From positions 4,164 to 68,163 of the forward strand of contig CAZEKB010000028.1 of the NCBI GenBank assembly GCA_964512225.1: a DNA stretch of 64,000 nt, read 5' to 3'. The translations under genes and the position numbers were made by a program. The stretch comes from CAZEKB01 sp964512225 (GTDB lineage: Bacteria > Myxococcota_A > UBA796 > UBA9615). Below, piece by piece: positions 52,296-61,179 of this stretch (positions are counted from its first letter, which is position 1; each line of letters begins with the position of its first letter). Under the pieces are notes generated by a model. That model was not told the DNA's origin, did no database searches, and was given only the letters and a program-made list of their open reading frames with translations.

Positions 52296-53306
52296 ATGAG
52301 CAAGCCCCTGGAGAACCGGGTCGCCGTGGTCGCGGGGGCCACGCGGGGGGCCGGTCGCGGCATCGCCTGCGCCCTCGGTGAGGCGGGCGCGACCGTCTAC
52401 TGCACCGGCCGCAGCGTGCGCGGCGCGTCGGCCACGGAGGGCCGCCCCGAGTCGATCGACGAGACCGCGGAGCTGGTCACGGAGCGCGGCGGTCGAGGCG
52501 TCCCGTTCCGCGCGGACCACACGCAGGAAGACGAAGTCGTCGCCCTGTTCGAGCGCGTCCGCGCGGACCATGGCCGACTGGACGTGCTGGTCAACGACAT
52601 CTGGGGCGGCGACGCGCTGACCCAGTGGGGCAAGCGCTTCTGGGAGGTCGACGTCGCGCCCGGCTTCACGATGATCGAGCGGGCCGTGCACACCCACATC
52701 ATCACCAGCCGGCACGCCGCCCCGTTGATGATCGAGCAGGACTCCGGGCTGATCGTGGAGGTGACCGACGGCACCTTCCTGGGCTACCGATGGCAGCTCT
52801 TCTACGACCTGTGCAAGAACGCGGTGACCCGCCTCGCCTACGCCATGGCGACGGAGCTGGGGCAGGCGGGCGCGGCCGTCACCGCGCTCGCGATCACGCC
52901 GGGCTTCCTCCGGTCCGAGGCGGTGCTCGACCACTTCGGCGTCTCCGAAGCGAACTGGCGCGACGCCGTGGAGCAGGACGCCGGCTTCGCGGAGTCCGAG
53001 ACCCCCCTGTACGTCGGCCGGGCGATCGTCGCGCTCGCGACCGATCCGCAGGTCCACCGCCGCGCGGGCGGCGTCTACTCGAGCTGGGGGCTCGCCCGGG
53101 AGTACGGCTTCACCGACGTCGACGGCCGCCGCCCGCACTGGGACGATCACCTCGACGCCCGCATCGCGACGATCCTCGCCGCCACCGAGCCGCCATCGGA
53201 CGACGACCGCCTGCTCCTCTCGCTGCGGCTCCCCCAGCTCGACTTCGACCCCGAGCGCGCCGACGAGCGCGCCCGCATCGCCGCGTTCCTCGACCTCCTC
53301 CCGTAG
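52296..53306 (+). CDS. short-chain dehydrogenase/reductase
   Basis: A 336-residue cytoplasmic NAD(P)-dependent oxidoreductase. The cofactor motif is VVAGATRGAGRGIACALGEA (TGxxxGxG type), with CTGRSVRG favouring NADP, and the catalytic pair is Y170 and K174 (FYDLCKN). Unusually long for an SDR (about 250 is typical): the extra C-terminal residues (EYGFTDVDGRRPHWDDH onward) form an added segment. VNDIWGGD replaces the usual NNAG motif. GGGAGGACCGG before ATG 52296 is a good ribosome site. Substrate unknown. Confidence 0.88.
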   Translation: MSKPLENRVAVVAGATRGAGRGIACALGEAGATVYCTGRSVRGASATEGRPESIDETAELVTERGGRGVPFRADHTQEDEVVALFERVRADHGRLDVLVNDIWGGDALTQWGKRFWEVDVAPGFTMIERAVHTHIITSRHAAPLMIEQDSGLIVEVTDGTFLGYRWQLFYDLCKNAVTRLAYAMATELGQAGAAVTALAITPGFLRSEAVLDHFGVSEANWRDAVEQDAGFAESETPLYVGRAIVALATDPQVHRRAGGVYSSWGLAREYGFTDVDGRRPHWDDHLDARIATILAATEPPSDDDRLLLSLRLPQLDFDPERADERARIAAFLDLLP

Positions 53307-53415
53307 TCGACGGACTCGCGCGCTCCCGAACGGAGAGTGTCCGAGGGCGTGCGAATCACGCGGTCCCGAGTCGCCGAAGCCGGCAACCTCCCCGCTCCGC
53401 TCCGGAGACGCCCCC

Positions 53416-55944
53416 ATGAACCGCCTCGCCCCGACCGTCCTCGTCCTCGCCCTCGCCGCGCCCGCCACCGCGCTCGCGCAGGCCGATCACCTGCTGATCA
53501 CCGAGGTCTACTACGACACGACGACCGCCAACGAGCCCAACGAGTTCATCGAGATCTACAACCCGACGGACGTGGACGCGGTGCTCAACGACGGCACCGG
53601 CGCCTACTACGTGTCGGACGACAACAACGTCTACTACGACATCGTCGCCGGGAACGTCACCACGTCCTTCAGCTCCGACTGGGCGCTCACCTTCCCGATC
53701 GGGACCACCCTCCCCGCGCGCTCCTTCCTGGTGATCACGGGCGACGACGTGACGTTCGCGGCCGAGAACTTCCCCACCGGCGGCCTCGCCGCCTTCGAGG
53801 CCCAGCCCGGGTCCCCCCAGATCTTCGAGGTCTCGGTGGACGCGGACACGGTCCCGGACCTCGTGAACGTGAACCTCACGGCCTTCGACCTCAGCCTCAC
53901 GAACGGCGGCGAGGGCGTGATCCTCTACTACTGGGACGGCAGCTCCGACCTCGTCTCCGACGTCGACCACGTCTGCTGGGTGGACACCGCCGAGCTGATC
54001 AACAAGACCGGCATCGTCGTGGGGACCTCGGCCTACCTGGCGGACGCGGGGGGCGCCGTCGCCGCGCCCGACGCCCCGCAAGGGTCGTCGCTTCAGCGCA
54101 TCCACGGCATCGAGACGGCGGAGGTCGGCACCGGCGGCAACGGCATCACCGGCCACGACGAGTCCACGGAGGACTGGGACTCGTCGTTCGTCATCGACGC
54201 CCCCACGCCCGGGCGGCACCGGCTCGTGCTCGACGGCGATCTCGCGGACCTCGCCCTCGCGGGCGCCCTCACCGTCTCCGCCGCGGACGGGCCGGGCACC
54301 GGCGCCGTCGCCGACTTCGGGCCCGACGGCACCATCACCGAGCTGTACGCCCTGCCCGTGGACGACACCGGAGACGGCGTCGCGGACACGCTCTGGGTCG
54401 GGGTCCGGGGCGACTTCTTCGACACGAGCGGGACCGTCAACGGCACCTACGTCGCCTTCGACGTGGCTCCGGGGACCGGCAACGGCTTGACCGTCGTCCC
54501 CGGCACGGACCTCACCGGCACGCTCGACAGCCACATCACGGCGGGCGACGTGGGCCTCGGCGCGGGCCCCCTCGCCCAGGACATCGCCGTCGACGCGATC
54601 TTCGGCGTCACGGCCGATCCCTGCGCGTCGTCGGACGTCTGCGGCCTGCGCGGGTTCGGCACGGACGGCGTGGGCGGCAGCACCTCCGACTACGCCTTCC
54701 TCGGCGACTTCACGAACCTCACCGACGTCTCGCTCGGGGCCGTCGCCGCGGGCCTGCTCGGAGCCGCGGGCACGAGCTACGCCGCCCCGGACGCCATCGA
54801 GTTCACCGTCGCCCTGACGGATCTCGCGAGCCCCACCTCGGTCGCCCTCGGCGCCTTCACGTCGGGCGACGGCGTGGGCGATCCGAGCCCCAACACCCTC
54901 CCGGAGAACGCCGACAATACGTTCGCGGCGGTCCAGCTCGTGGACGCCGTCGCCTGCGTCCAGATGGACCTGTCGGCGACGCCCGTCTACTACGCGGACG
55001 TCGACGGCGATACGTTCGGCGACCCGGCGACCGCCGCGGCGTACTGCGGCACGGCCCCGGCCGCCCTCGTGCTGGACGGCACCGACTGCGACGACAGCGC
55101 GACCGGGGGGTTCATCTTCCCGGGCGCGACCGAGACCTGCGACGGCGTGGATCAGGACTGCGACGGCAACATCGACGAAGACTTCGACGCCGACGGCGAC
55201 GGCTTCTTCGACGGAACCGACGCGGGTTGCCTGGCCACCTACGGGGCGGCGAACACCGACTGCAACGACGCCCTGGACACCGTGGGCGCGGGCGTGGCCG
55301 CGGCCGAGACGTGCGACGGCACCGACGAGGACTGCGACGGCGTGGTGGACAACGGCTTCGACGGCGACGGCGACGGCGCGTTCGACGGGGCGGACGCCGG
55401 TTGCGTCGCCCAGTACGGCACGTTCAACGTCGACTGCGACGACGCCGAGCCGCTGTCGTCCCCCAACCAGGTCGAGATCTGCAACGGGATCGACACGGAC
55501 TGCGACACGGTGATCGACGACCCGTTCGACGCGGACGGGGACGGCGCGTTCACGGACCAGGAGCAGGGCTGCATCGACACCTACGGGGCCGCCGCCGTGG
55601 ACTGCGACGATACGAACATCGACGTGTTCCCCGGCCAGACCGAGGTCTGCGACAACTCGATGGACGACGACTGCGACGACGACGTGGACGGGGACGACGT
55701 GGACTGCAGCGGCGACGACGACGACTCGGCGGGAGACGACGACGACGCGGCCGACGACGACGACTCCGCGGGAGACGACGACGACGCGACCGACGACGAC
55801 GACGCGGCCGACGACGACGACGACTCCGGGCTCGACAACCCCGACACCGAGGGCTGCACCTGCGAGGCGTCGGTCGCGGGCGGGCGCAGCTCCGCGCTGC
55901 TGCTGCTGCTCCCCCTCGCGGGCGTCCTCCGCCGCCGCCGCTGA
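53416..55944 (+). CDS. lamin-tail domain / MopE-repeat surface protein with MYXO-CTERM-like tail
   Basis: An 842-residue secreted protein, signal peptide LVLALAAPATALAQA. Residues about 24-170 match a lamin-tail domain (LLITEVYYDTTTANEPNEFI, EIYNPTDVDAVL). The middle part is Gly/Thr/Asp-rich beta structure. From about residue 530 there are MopE-type metal-binding repeats, for example CDGVDQDCDGNIDEDF, CDGTDEDCDGVVDNGF, CNGIDTDCDTVIDDPF. An Asp-rich tract (DDDDDSAGDDDDAADDDD and onward), GCTCEAS, a Leu-rich helix and VLRRRR finish the protein, the same tail type as the protein at 47035. Likely displayed on the cell surface, calcium or copper binding inferred from MopE. Confidence 0.88.
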   Translation: MNRLAPTVLVLALAAPATALAQADHLLITEVYYDTTTANEPNEFIEIYNPTDVDAVLNDGTGAYYVSDDNNVYYDIVAGNVTTSFSSDWALTFPIGTTLPARSFLVITGDDVTFAAENFPTGGLAAFEAQPGSPQIFEVSVDADTVPDLVNVNLTAFDLSLTNGGEGVILYYWDGSSDLVSDVDHVCWVDTAELINKTGIVVGTSAYLADAGGAVAAPDAPQGSSLQRIHGIETAEVGTGGNGITGHDESTEDWDSSFVIDAPTPGRHRLVLDGDLADLALAGALTVSAADGPGTGAVADFGPDGTITELYALPVDDTGDGVADTLWVGVRGDFFDTSGTVNGTYVAFDVAPGTGNGLTVVPGTDLTGTLDSHITAGDVGLGAGPLAQDIAVDAIFGVTADPCASSDVCGLRGFGTDGVGGSTSDYAFLGDFTNLTDVSLGAVAAGLLGAAGTSYAAPDAIEFTVALTDLASPTSVALGAFTSGDGVGDPSPNTLPENADNTFAAVQLVDAVACVQMDLSATPVYYADVDGDTFGDPATAAAYCGTAPAALVLDGTDCDDSATGGFIFPGATETCDGVDQDCDGNIDEDFDADGDGFFDGTDAGCLATYGAANTDCNDALDTVGAGVAAAETCDGTDEDCDGVVDNGFDGDGDGAFDGADAGCVAQYGTFNVDCDDAEPLSSPNQVEICNGIDTDCDTVIDDPFDADGDGAFTDQEQGCIDTYGAAAVDCDDTNIDVFPGQTEVCDNSMDDDCDDDVDGDDVDCSGDDDDSAGDDDDAADDDDSAGDDDDATDDDDAADDDDDSGLDNPDTEGCTCEASVAGGRSSALLLLLPLAGVLRRRR

Positions 55945-56565
55945 TCAGTCGCGTGGCGCGTTCGGGCTCGGGGGCACCATCCCGAACAGGAAGAGGTCGA
56001 GGTTCGACGCGCACCAGCGCTTCTTGTACTCGGGGTCCGAGATGTCGGCCCCGTAGTTGCGCTTGATCCACGGGGCGAACTGCACCTGGTTCGCGATCCG
56101 ATCCAGCAGCGCGCCGGCGACCATCCGGGTTTCCAGGCCCCGGCGGACGAAGCCCCGGGCCTTGGCGTCCTCGAGGAAGTCGGTGAACCGAGTCATGTAC
56201 TCCACGAGGGCGGGAGGATCCGCCTGCTCCCGGGCGACCACCAGGCTCACGTCTCGGTTCGCCGTGTAGGCCTCGAGGGTGGTCTCGAACAGGATCTCGA
56301 TCCGGGCTCGGAACTCTGCCTGCGACTTCGCCGGCGCCTCCAGGAGTCGCATGGGCACGGCGAACACGTGGATGCTGAAGCGCTCGACGATCGCATCGAG
56401 GAGGCCCGCCTTGCTCCCGAAGTAGTGGTGGATCATGTTCGCGCTGGTGTCCGCATCCCGGCAGACGTCCCGGACCGACACGCCGTCGAACCCCTTCTTC
56501 GCGATCAGGCGGGCGCCCGAGCGCAGCAGCCGCTCCCGGGTGGGCGCGCCGCCCGAGTCAGGCAC
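55945..56565 (-). CDS. TetR-family transcription repressor
   Basis: A 206-residue regulator from GTG 56565, which overlaps the end of the SRPBCC gene by 8 bases. The N-terminal HTH reads RERLLRSGARLIAKKGFDGV then SVRDVCRDADTSANMIHHYF and GSKAGLLDAIV, matching the TetR consensus. The C-terminal ligand domain ends FMVPPS-like with Pro/Asn residues. It likely controls its own two-gene operon through a near-palindrome upstream of the first gene. Ligand unknown. Confidence 0.9.
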   Translation of the reverse strand: MPDSGGAPTRERLLRSGARLIAKKGFDGVSVRDVCRDADTSANMIHHYFGSKAGLLDAIVERFSIHVFAVPMRLLEAPAKSQAEFRARIEILFETTLEAYTANRDVSLVVAREQADPPALVEYMTRFTDFLEDAKARGFVRRGLETRMVAGALLDRIANQVQFAPWIKRNYGADISDPEYKKRWCASNLDLFLFGMVPPSPNAPRD

Positions 56566-57085
56566 TCGCGGCCAGCCGCGTCTTGGTCGAGGCCGCGACC
56601 TTGCGCGGGTGGGGGGTCCCGTTCTCCACATAGAACTTCAGCTCCTCCATGATCTGCCCCACGAAGACCCCGAAGCCGATCCGGATCAGCGGCCAGATCA
56701 GGTAGGCCCAGGGCTTGATGCGGGAGCGGAAGACCCACGTCATCTCGGACTCGTCGTCCCCGACGTCGACGATCGAGAAGTCGAGCTGGTTGTGGTGCAC
56801 CGGGAAGACCGCGCGGGTGTTCAGGAAGTCGATCCGGACGGTGCAGGTCTTCGCGTCCTCGTCGTAGGCGAGAAACTGCTCGGAGGCCTTCACCCCGTTC
56901 GGGTCCGAGTTCAGCTCGCAGACCCGACCCGCGGACTCGGCGCCGTCGAACCGCTCGCCGACCTCCTCGCCGTAGGAGTGCGGAACCGAGGCCATCCACT
57001 TGTACGCGCTGTCGAACTCATGCGCGAACACGGCCCACACCGCGTCCGCGGACGCAGCGACTCTCGACTTCTTCACGAACCTCAT
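56558..57085 (-). CDS. SRPBCC-family (START-like) lipid-binding protein
   Basis: A 175-residue protein with the helix-grip fold of the polyketide cyclase/SRPBCC group: MRFVKKSRVAASADAVWAVF at the start, CTVRIDFLNTRAVFPVHHNQ and SEMTWVFRSRIKPWAYLIWP in the strands, and the long C-terminal helix RIGFGVFVGQIMEELKFYVE. ATG 57085 is chosen for its GTGGAGG site; a GTG 12 bases upstream lacks one. It probably binds a hydrophobic ligand, which may be the signal for the TetR protein encoded next. Confidence 0.8.
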   Translation of the reverse strand: MRFVKKSRVAASADAVWAVFAHEFDSAYKWMASVPHSYGEEVGERFDGAESAGRVCELNSDPNGVKASEQFLAYDEDAKTCTVRIDFLNTRAVFPVHHNQLDFSIVDVGDDESEMTWVFRSRIKPWAYLIWPLIRIGFGVFVGQIMEELKFYVENGTPHPRKVAASTKTRLAASA

Positions 57086-57104
57086 CCGGACCTCCACTCA
57101 CTGG

Positions 57105-57120
57105 TGTAACGATTGATACA
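57105..57120. promoter_or_regulatory. near-palindromic operator candidate for the TetR protein
   Basis: TGTAACGATTGATACA pairs 6 of 8 positions between its halves and lies 20 bases upstream of the SRPBCC start, beside a TATATA-like stretch at 57123-57130 in an AT-rich island. A matching GTTACA at 57136-57141 forms a wider inverted repeat with the same half site. Confidence 0.5.
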
Positions 57121-57150
57121 TCCTATATATCACCTGTTACAGGGTCGTGG

Positions 57151-59082
57151 TCAGCGAAGGTACGCGGCTCCGTCCCACCAGGGGTACCAGCCCTCGGCCT
57201 GTCCCCCCGCCTCGCCCCAGCCGAGGCGGAACTGGGTCGCCCCGGGGCCGACCGAGTAGACGGTCGATCCGGCGGGGAACGCGGTGGTGCACAGGCGGCA
57301 GGTGAGGTTCGCCGGGAGGGTGCTCGCGTAGGACACGACCGGGCCCGCCGCGCCCGCGTCGCCGAAGCCGACGTCCCCCGTCCCGCAGGAACCGGGCGCG
57401 CAGCTGGCGAGGCTCCAGTCGGTCTGCTGGAACGTGTTCGGGTAGATGTCCGACGTATCCCCCGCCGCCGCCCAGGCCTTGAGCACCCACCCGCCGAGGT
57501 AGAACTCGTCGAAGCCGGGCGGGAAGTCGAACGTGTAGTGGTAGGTGTGGGAGCCGCTGCCGTCGCGGGTGTAGGGACCGTCCACCGGATCGATGCCCAC
57601 CGTGGCGGCGGCGTCCACGGCCACCATCGTGCCCGCGAGGACCGTGTTCGCGTCGTCGAAAGAGACGCCGGTCCAGCCGCCCCCGTCCGTCGTCATGTCG
57701 CAGTCGAACAGGGCCGCGCCCGCGCCCGCCGGATCGAGCCAGTACGGCCCGTCGCCGATGGAGAAGCCGTCGTCCAGGATCTGCCGGCAGGAGGTGCCGG
57801 GGCACGACGACGCCTCGCCGGTCAGCGCCGGGCAGCCGATGACGACGGACGTCGAGCCCGCCAGCCCCTGACCGTCGCCGTCCGACGCGACGGCCTCGCA
57901 GGTCCACTCCTCCCCGGCCTCGGTGGACGACGCGGGCACCCCGAGCGCGAAGTTCTCGTCCTCGCCCAGGGCCGAGATGCCCGCCGCGCCGCCGTCCACG
58001 AGCCACGTGACGTCGTAGGACACCGGCTGGCCGTCGGGGTCGACGATCGGCGCGCTGAGCGTGCACTCGAGGGGGTCGACCGTCATGGGGGCGAGGGGCG
58101 TGATCACGAGGACGGGGGCGCCGGGCAGCGTGTTCTCCACGACCTTCGCCTCGCTCGGTACGGGGACGCCCGCCTCCTCGTCGTCGCGAGCGATCGCGAC
58201 GCACTGGACGGAGTCGCCCGCGGTGAAGGCTCCGGACAGCGTGGGGCCCGTGGCCCCGATGTCGACCCCGTCGATCCACCAGCCGACGTCGACCACGACG
58301 TCGTCGCCGTCGGCGTCCGTCCCGGTGAGCTCGGTGCACTCCGCCGTGGAGAGCGCCGTCAGCACGATCGGGCCGAGGGCGGGCACGTCGGCCACCGGGG
58401 GGCTGTTGACCACGGGGACGCTGTCGCTCACCTCCGGCCCCGTGGACTGCCCGTCGTAGCCGGAGACCGTGACGGTCCACTCCTGCCCTTTCGCGGTGGC
58501 GTCGTCCGGCACCACCAGCTCCCCGAACAGCTCCGACACGGGCTCGCCGTCCCGGCTCCAGACGATGTAGTGCTCCACGGGGTCGGGACCGTCCTCGTCC
58601 GCCGACTCGGTCGCGAACGTCAGGACGAGGTCGTCGCCGGTCGTGGCGGGGCGGGGGTCCAGGTCGATCACGGGCGCGCTCGGGGCGGCGTTGACCGCGA
58701 GCTCGAGGGTGGCGGTGGTCTCGAGCCCCGCGGGGTCGGTGACGGAGAGCGAGATCGCGTGCGCGCCCGCGGTGAGCAGGACCTCGGCGACGGCGAGGCC
58801 CTCGGCGTCCGCGGGGTCGGTCCCCAGCTCGCCGCTCACGTCCGACGTCCAGACGACGGCGAGCTGATCGGGCGCGTCCTCGGTGTCCGAGATTCGGCCC
58901 CGGAGCCGCACGGGCACGACGTCGTCGACCAGGTCGCCGGGCGCGGGATCCACGATCCGGGCGAACGGAGCGAGGTTGCCGGCGGGGGGCTCCGGCGTGG
59001 GCTCCGAGTCGGTAGGGGCGGGGCAGGCGGCCAGGAGGGCCGAGGCCGCCAGCGCGCACGAGATTCGACGGAGACCGGGCAT
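57151..59082 (-). CDS. lipoprotein with Ig-like repeats and fibrinogen-like C-terminal domain
   Basis: A 643-residue exported lipoprotein, lipobox LAAC near residue 20, then an acidic Pro-rich spacer. Three or four beta-sandwich (PKD/Ig-like) units follow, each with NSPPVADVP- or NAAPSAPVI-type starts and D-x-DGD turns. Residues from about 430 match the fibrinogen-related module: CRQILDDGFSIGDGPYWLDP and FDCDMTTDGGGWTGVSF, with paired Cys. This module often binds carbohydrate or glycoprotein. Probably a cell-surface binding protein. It lies 8 bases after the OxyR-like gene on the same strand but is unlikely to share function. Confidence 0.85.
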   Translation of the reverse strand: MPGLRRISCALAASALLAACPAPTDSEPTPEPPAGNLAPFARIVDPAPGDLVDDVVPVRLRGRISDTEDAPDQLAVVWTSDVSGELGTDPADAEGLAVAEVLLTAGAHAISLSVTDPAGLETTATLELAVNAAPSAPVIDLDPRPATTGDDLVLTFATESADEDGPDPVEHYIVWSRDGEPVSELFGELVVPDDATAKGQEWTVTVSGYDGQSTGPEVSDSVPVVNSPPVADVPALGPIVLTALSTAECTELTGTDADGDDVVVDVGWWIDGVDIGATGPTLSGAFTAGDSVQCVAIARDDEEAGVPVPSEAKVVENTLPGAPVLVITPLAPMTVDPLECTLSAPIVDPDGQPVSYDVTWLVDGGAAGISALGEDENFALGVPASSTEAGEEWTCEAVASDGDGQGLAGSTSVVIGCPALTGEASSCPGTSCRQILDDGFSIGDGPYWLDPAGAGAALFDCDMTTDGGGWTGVSFDDANTVLAGTMVAVDAAATVGIDPVDGPYTRDGSGSHTYHYTFDFPPGFDEFYLGGWVLKAWAAAGDTSDIYPNTFQQTDWSLASCAPGSCGTGDVGFGDAGAAGPVVSYASTLPANLTCRLCTTAFPAGSTVYSVGPGATQFRLGWGEAGGQAEGWYPWWDGAAYLR

Positions 59083-59090
59083 GCCCCAGC

Positions 59091-60008
59091 CTAGATCGTC
59101 CGTAGGGCCGGCGGCGGGCGGTTCGGCCGGGCGGCCTTCAGGAGCTCACCGAGCCGACGATAGAGGGCGGCGCGCGGGCTCGACGGGCGCCACCACAGCC
59201 CCACCCCTCGCGTCGGCACCGGGGCCGCGAACCGCCGCACTCTCACCCCCTCGGGCACGAGGTGCAGCGCCATCTCCGGGACGATCGTGGGGCCCAGGCC
59301 CTGCTGGACCATCAGCAGGAGCGTGACCAGCGAGGACGCCTCCACCGCCGCCTCCGCGCCGGGGGCCTGCGCGCACGCCTGCAGGGCGTGATCGCGCAGG
59401 CAGTGGCCGCTGCCGAGCAGCAGGAGGGGGTGGCGGGCGACCTCCGCGGGCAGGGCGGGCCGGTCGTCGTCCAGGGGATGGCCGGGCGGGACGGCGACGT
59501 GGAAGGGCTCGTCGTACAGGCCGAGGACGCTCACGCCGGGCCGCGGGAACGGCAGCGCGACGACCGCCACGTCCAGCTCGCCCCGAGCGAGACGCTCGCC
59601 CAGCCCGTGGGTGCGATCCTCCACGAGGCGCAGCTCGACGCCGGGGAGCTCCTCGGCGACGGCGGCTACGAGGGCGGGGAGGACGAAGGGCGCGAGGGTG
59701 GGGATGGCCCCCAGGCGCACGCGACCCGCGAGCGGGTCCCGGAGCACCGCCGCGGCGTCGGTGAGGTCCCGCGCGGCGGCGAGGACGACACGCGCCCGGT
59801 CCACGAGCTCCCGGCCCGCCGACGTGGGTCGCGACACCCGCGCGCCGCGCTCGAAGAGCACGACGCCCAACCCCTCCTCCACCTCCCGGATCTGCTTGCT
59901 GAGCGCGGGCTGGCTCACGGCCGTCGCCCGCGCCGCGCGCCCGAACCGACCGGTATCGGCGACCGCGACGACGTACTCCAGCTGACGCCGGGTGGGGACC
60001 CAAGTCAT
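59091..60008 (-). CDS. oxyR: OxyR-type LysR regulator (peroxide sensing)
   Basis: A 305-residue LysR-type regulator. The HTH is in residues 8-50 (LEYVVAVADTGRFGRAARAT then AVSQPALSKQIREVEEGLGV). In the effector domain SGHCLRDHALQAC places Cys 203 and Cys 212 nine residues apart, exactly the spacing of the redox pair C199 and C208 in E. coli OxyR, and the H-C-L-R-D context is conserved. It is divergent from dps and a peroxiredoxin gene, the classic OxyR targets, so peroxide control of these genes is a sound inference. Start ATG 60008. Confidence 0.92.
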   Translation of the reverse strand: MTWVPTRRQLEYVVAVADTGRFGRAARATAVSQPALSKQIREVEEGLGVVLFERGARVSRPTSAGRELVDRARVVLAAARDLTDAAAVLRDPLAGRVRLGAIPTLAPFVLPALVAAVAEELPGVELRLVEDRTHGLGERLARGELDVAVVALPFPRPGVSVLGLYDEPFHVAVPPGHPLDDDRPALPAEVARHPLLLLGSGHCLRDHALQACAQAPGAEAAVEASSLVTLLLMVQQGLGPTIVPEMALHLVPEGVRVRRFAAPVPTRGVGLWWRPSSPRAALYRRLGELLKAARPNRPPPALRTI

Positions 60009-60024
60009 ATCTAGAAGTTATCAA

Positions 60025-60057
60025 AGGCATGTCGAACATGTATTGGATCGAATGCCT
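60025..60057. promoter_or_regulatory. nested dyads between oxyR and dps, probable OxyR operator
   Basis: AGGCAT (60025) and ATGCCT (60052) form an outer inverted repeat around a perfect inner dyad, CATGT-CGA-ACATG (60028-60040). Just beside it, ATATCTAGAAGTTAT at 60008-60022 is another LysR-like AT-rich dyad. All lie in the 104-base divergent promoter region. Confidence 0.5.
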
Positions 60058-60112
60058 TCGTGAGCGCAGATTGTCCCTGTCGCCGCGACCCAGCGGCCCC
60101 CCCGGAGACGCC

Positions 60113-60583
60113 ATGCACCTCGACATCGGACTCGATCCCGCCGCCCGCTCCCGCCTCGCCGACGGCCTCGCGGGCCTGCTCGCCGACACCTTCACCCTCT
60201 ACCTCGAGACCCACCGCTTCCACTGGAACGTGGAGGGGCCCTTCTTCGCCTCGCTGCACGCGCTGTTCGAGACCCAGTACACCGAGCTCTGGGCGTCCGT
60301 GGACGAGATCGCCGAGCGCATCCGCACGCTCGGGATCCGGGCCCCGGGCTCCTTCGCCGAGTTCGCCGCGCTCGCCGCGCTCGGCCAGGCGGACGGCGAG
60401 CTCGACGCCGCCTCGATGGTGGAGCGCCTCCGCGACGGGCACGAGGCCCTCGTCCGCCGACTCCGCGGCCTGCTCGCCGAGGCCTCCGAGGCGACCGACG
60501 AGTCCACCGCCGCCCTGCTCTCCGACCGCCTCCGCGCCCACGAGAAGGCCGCGTGGATGCTGCGGGCCTCCCTCCCCCGTTGA
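60113..60583 (+). CDS. dps: Dps-family DNA-protecting ferritin
   Basis: A 156-residue mini-ferritin. The ferroxidase ligands follow the Dps spacing: H37 (FHWNV), H49 (SLHALF), D64 and E68 (SVDEIAERI). It oxidises Fe2+ with peroxide and stores iron as a dodecamer, limiting hydroxyl radical formation. ATG 60113 with CCGGAGA upstream. First gene downstream of the divergent oxyR; the peroxiredoxin gene follows after 23 bases, so the two are likely co-transcribed. Confidence 0.94.
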   Translation: MHLDIGLDPAARSRLADGLAGLLADTFTLYLETHRFHWNVEGPFFASLHALFETQYTELWASVDEIAERIRTLGIRAPGSFAEFAALAALGQADGELDAASMVERLRDGHEALVRRLRGLLAEASEATDESTAALLSDRLRAHEKAAWMLRASLPR

Positions 60584-60606
60584 CCCCCGACCCCGAAGGA
60601 GCCTCC

Positions 60607-61158
60607 ATGTCCCTGCCCACCGAAGCCGACCTCGTCGGCACCCGCCTCCCCGACCTCACCTTCCGCCTGCGCGAGCGGGGTCGCTGGGCGTCGACGTCCA
60701 CCGCCGAGCTCTTCGCGGGCAAGCGCGTCGTCGCGTTCGGACTGCCGGGCGCCTTCACCCCCACCTGCTCGACCCGCCACGTGCCCCGCTTCGACGAGCT
60801 CGCGCCCGACTTCGCCGCCGTCGGCGTCGACGACCTGATCGTCGTCTCCGTGAACGACGCCTTCGTGATGCAGGCGTGGGAACAGGACCAGGGCACGACG
60901 CGCGTCACGTACCTCCCGGACGGCAACGGCGACCTCTCCCGCGCGCTCGGGCTGCTCGTGGACAAGCGGGACCTCGGGTTCGGCGAGCGCTCGTGGCGGT
61001 ACGCGATGGTGGTCGCCGACGGCGTGATCGAGCGCGTCTTCGTCGAGCCGGACGTGCCCGGCGATCCGTTCGAGGTCAGCGACGCCGACTCGGTCCTGGG
61101 CGCCCTCGGGGGCACGCCCTCGGTGGAGCCCGCCGCATCCGCCTGCGCGGTCGCGTGA
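60607..61158 (+). CDS. Prx5-type peroxiredoxin
   Basis: A 183-residue thiol peroxidase. The peroxidatic Cys is C54 in PGAFTPTCSTRHVP, the motif of the Prx5 subfamily, preceded by VVAFGLPG. DLIVVSVNDAFVMQAWEQDQ and the late GERSWRYAMVVADGVIERVF are also typical. A Cys at position 180 in the C-terminal tail (ASACAVA) could serve as an unusual resolving residue; this is not proven. No fused glutaredoxin domain. ATG 60607 after GAAGGAG. Reduces hydrogen peroxide or organic peroxides under OxyR control. Confidence 0.92.
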   Translation: MSLPTEADLVGTRLPDLTFRLRERGRWASTSTAELFAGKRVVAFGLPGAFTPTCSTRHVPRFDELAPDFAAVGVDDLIVVSVNDAFVMQAWEQDQGTTRVTYLPDGNGDLSRALGLLVDKRDLGFGERSWRYAMVVADGVIERVFVEPDVPGDPFEVSDADSVLGALGGTPSVEPAASACAVA

Positions 61159-61179
61159 CCGTGGCGTAGGATTCCCGCC

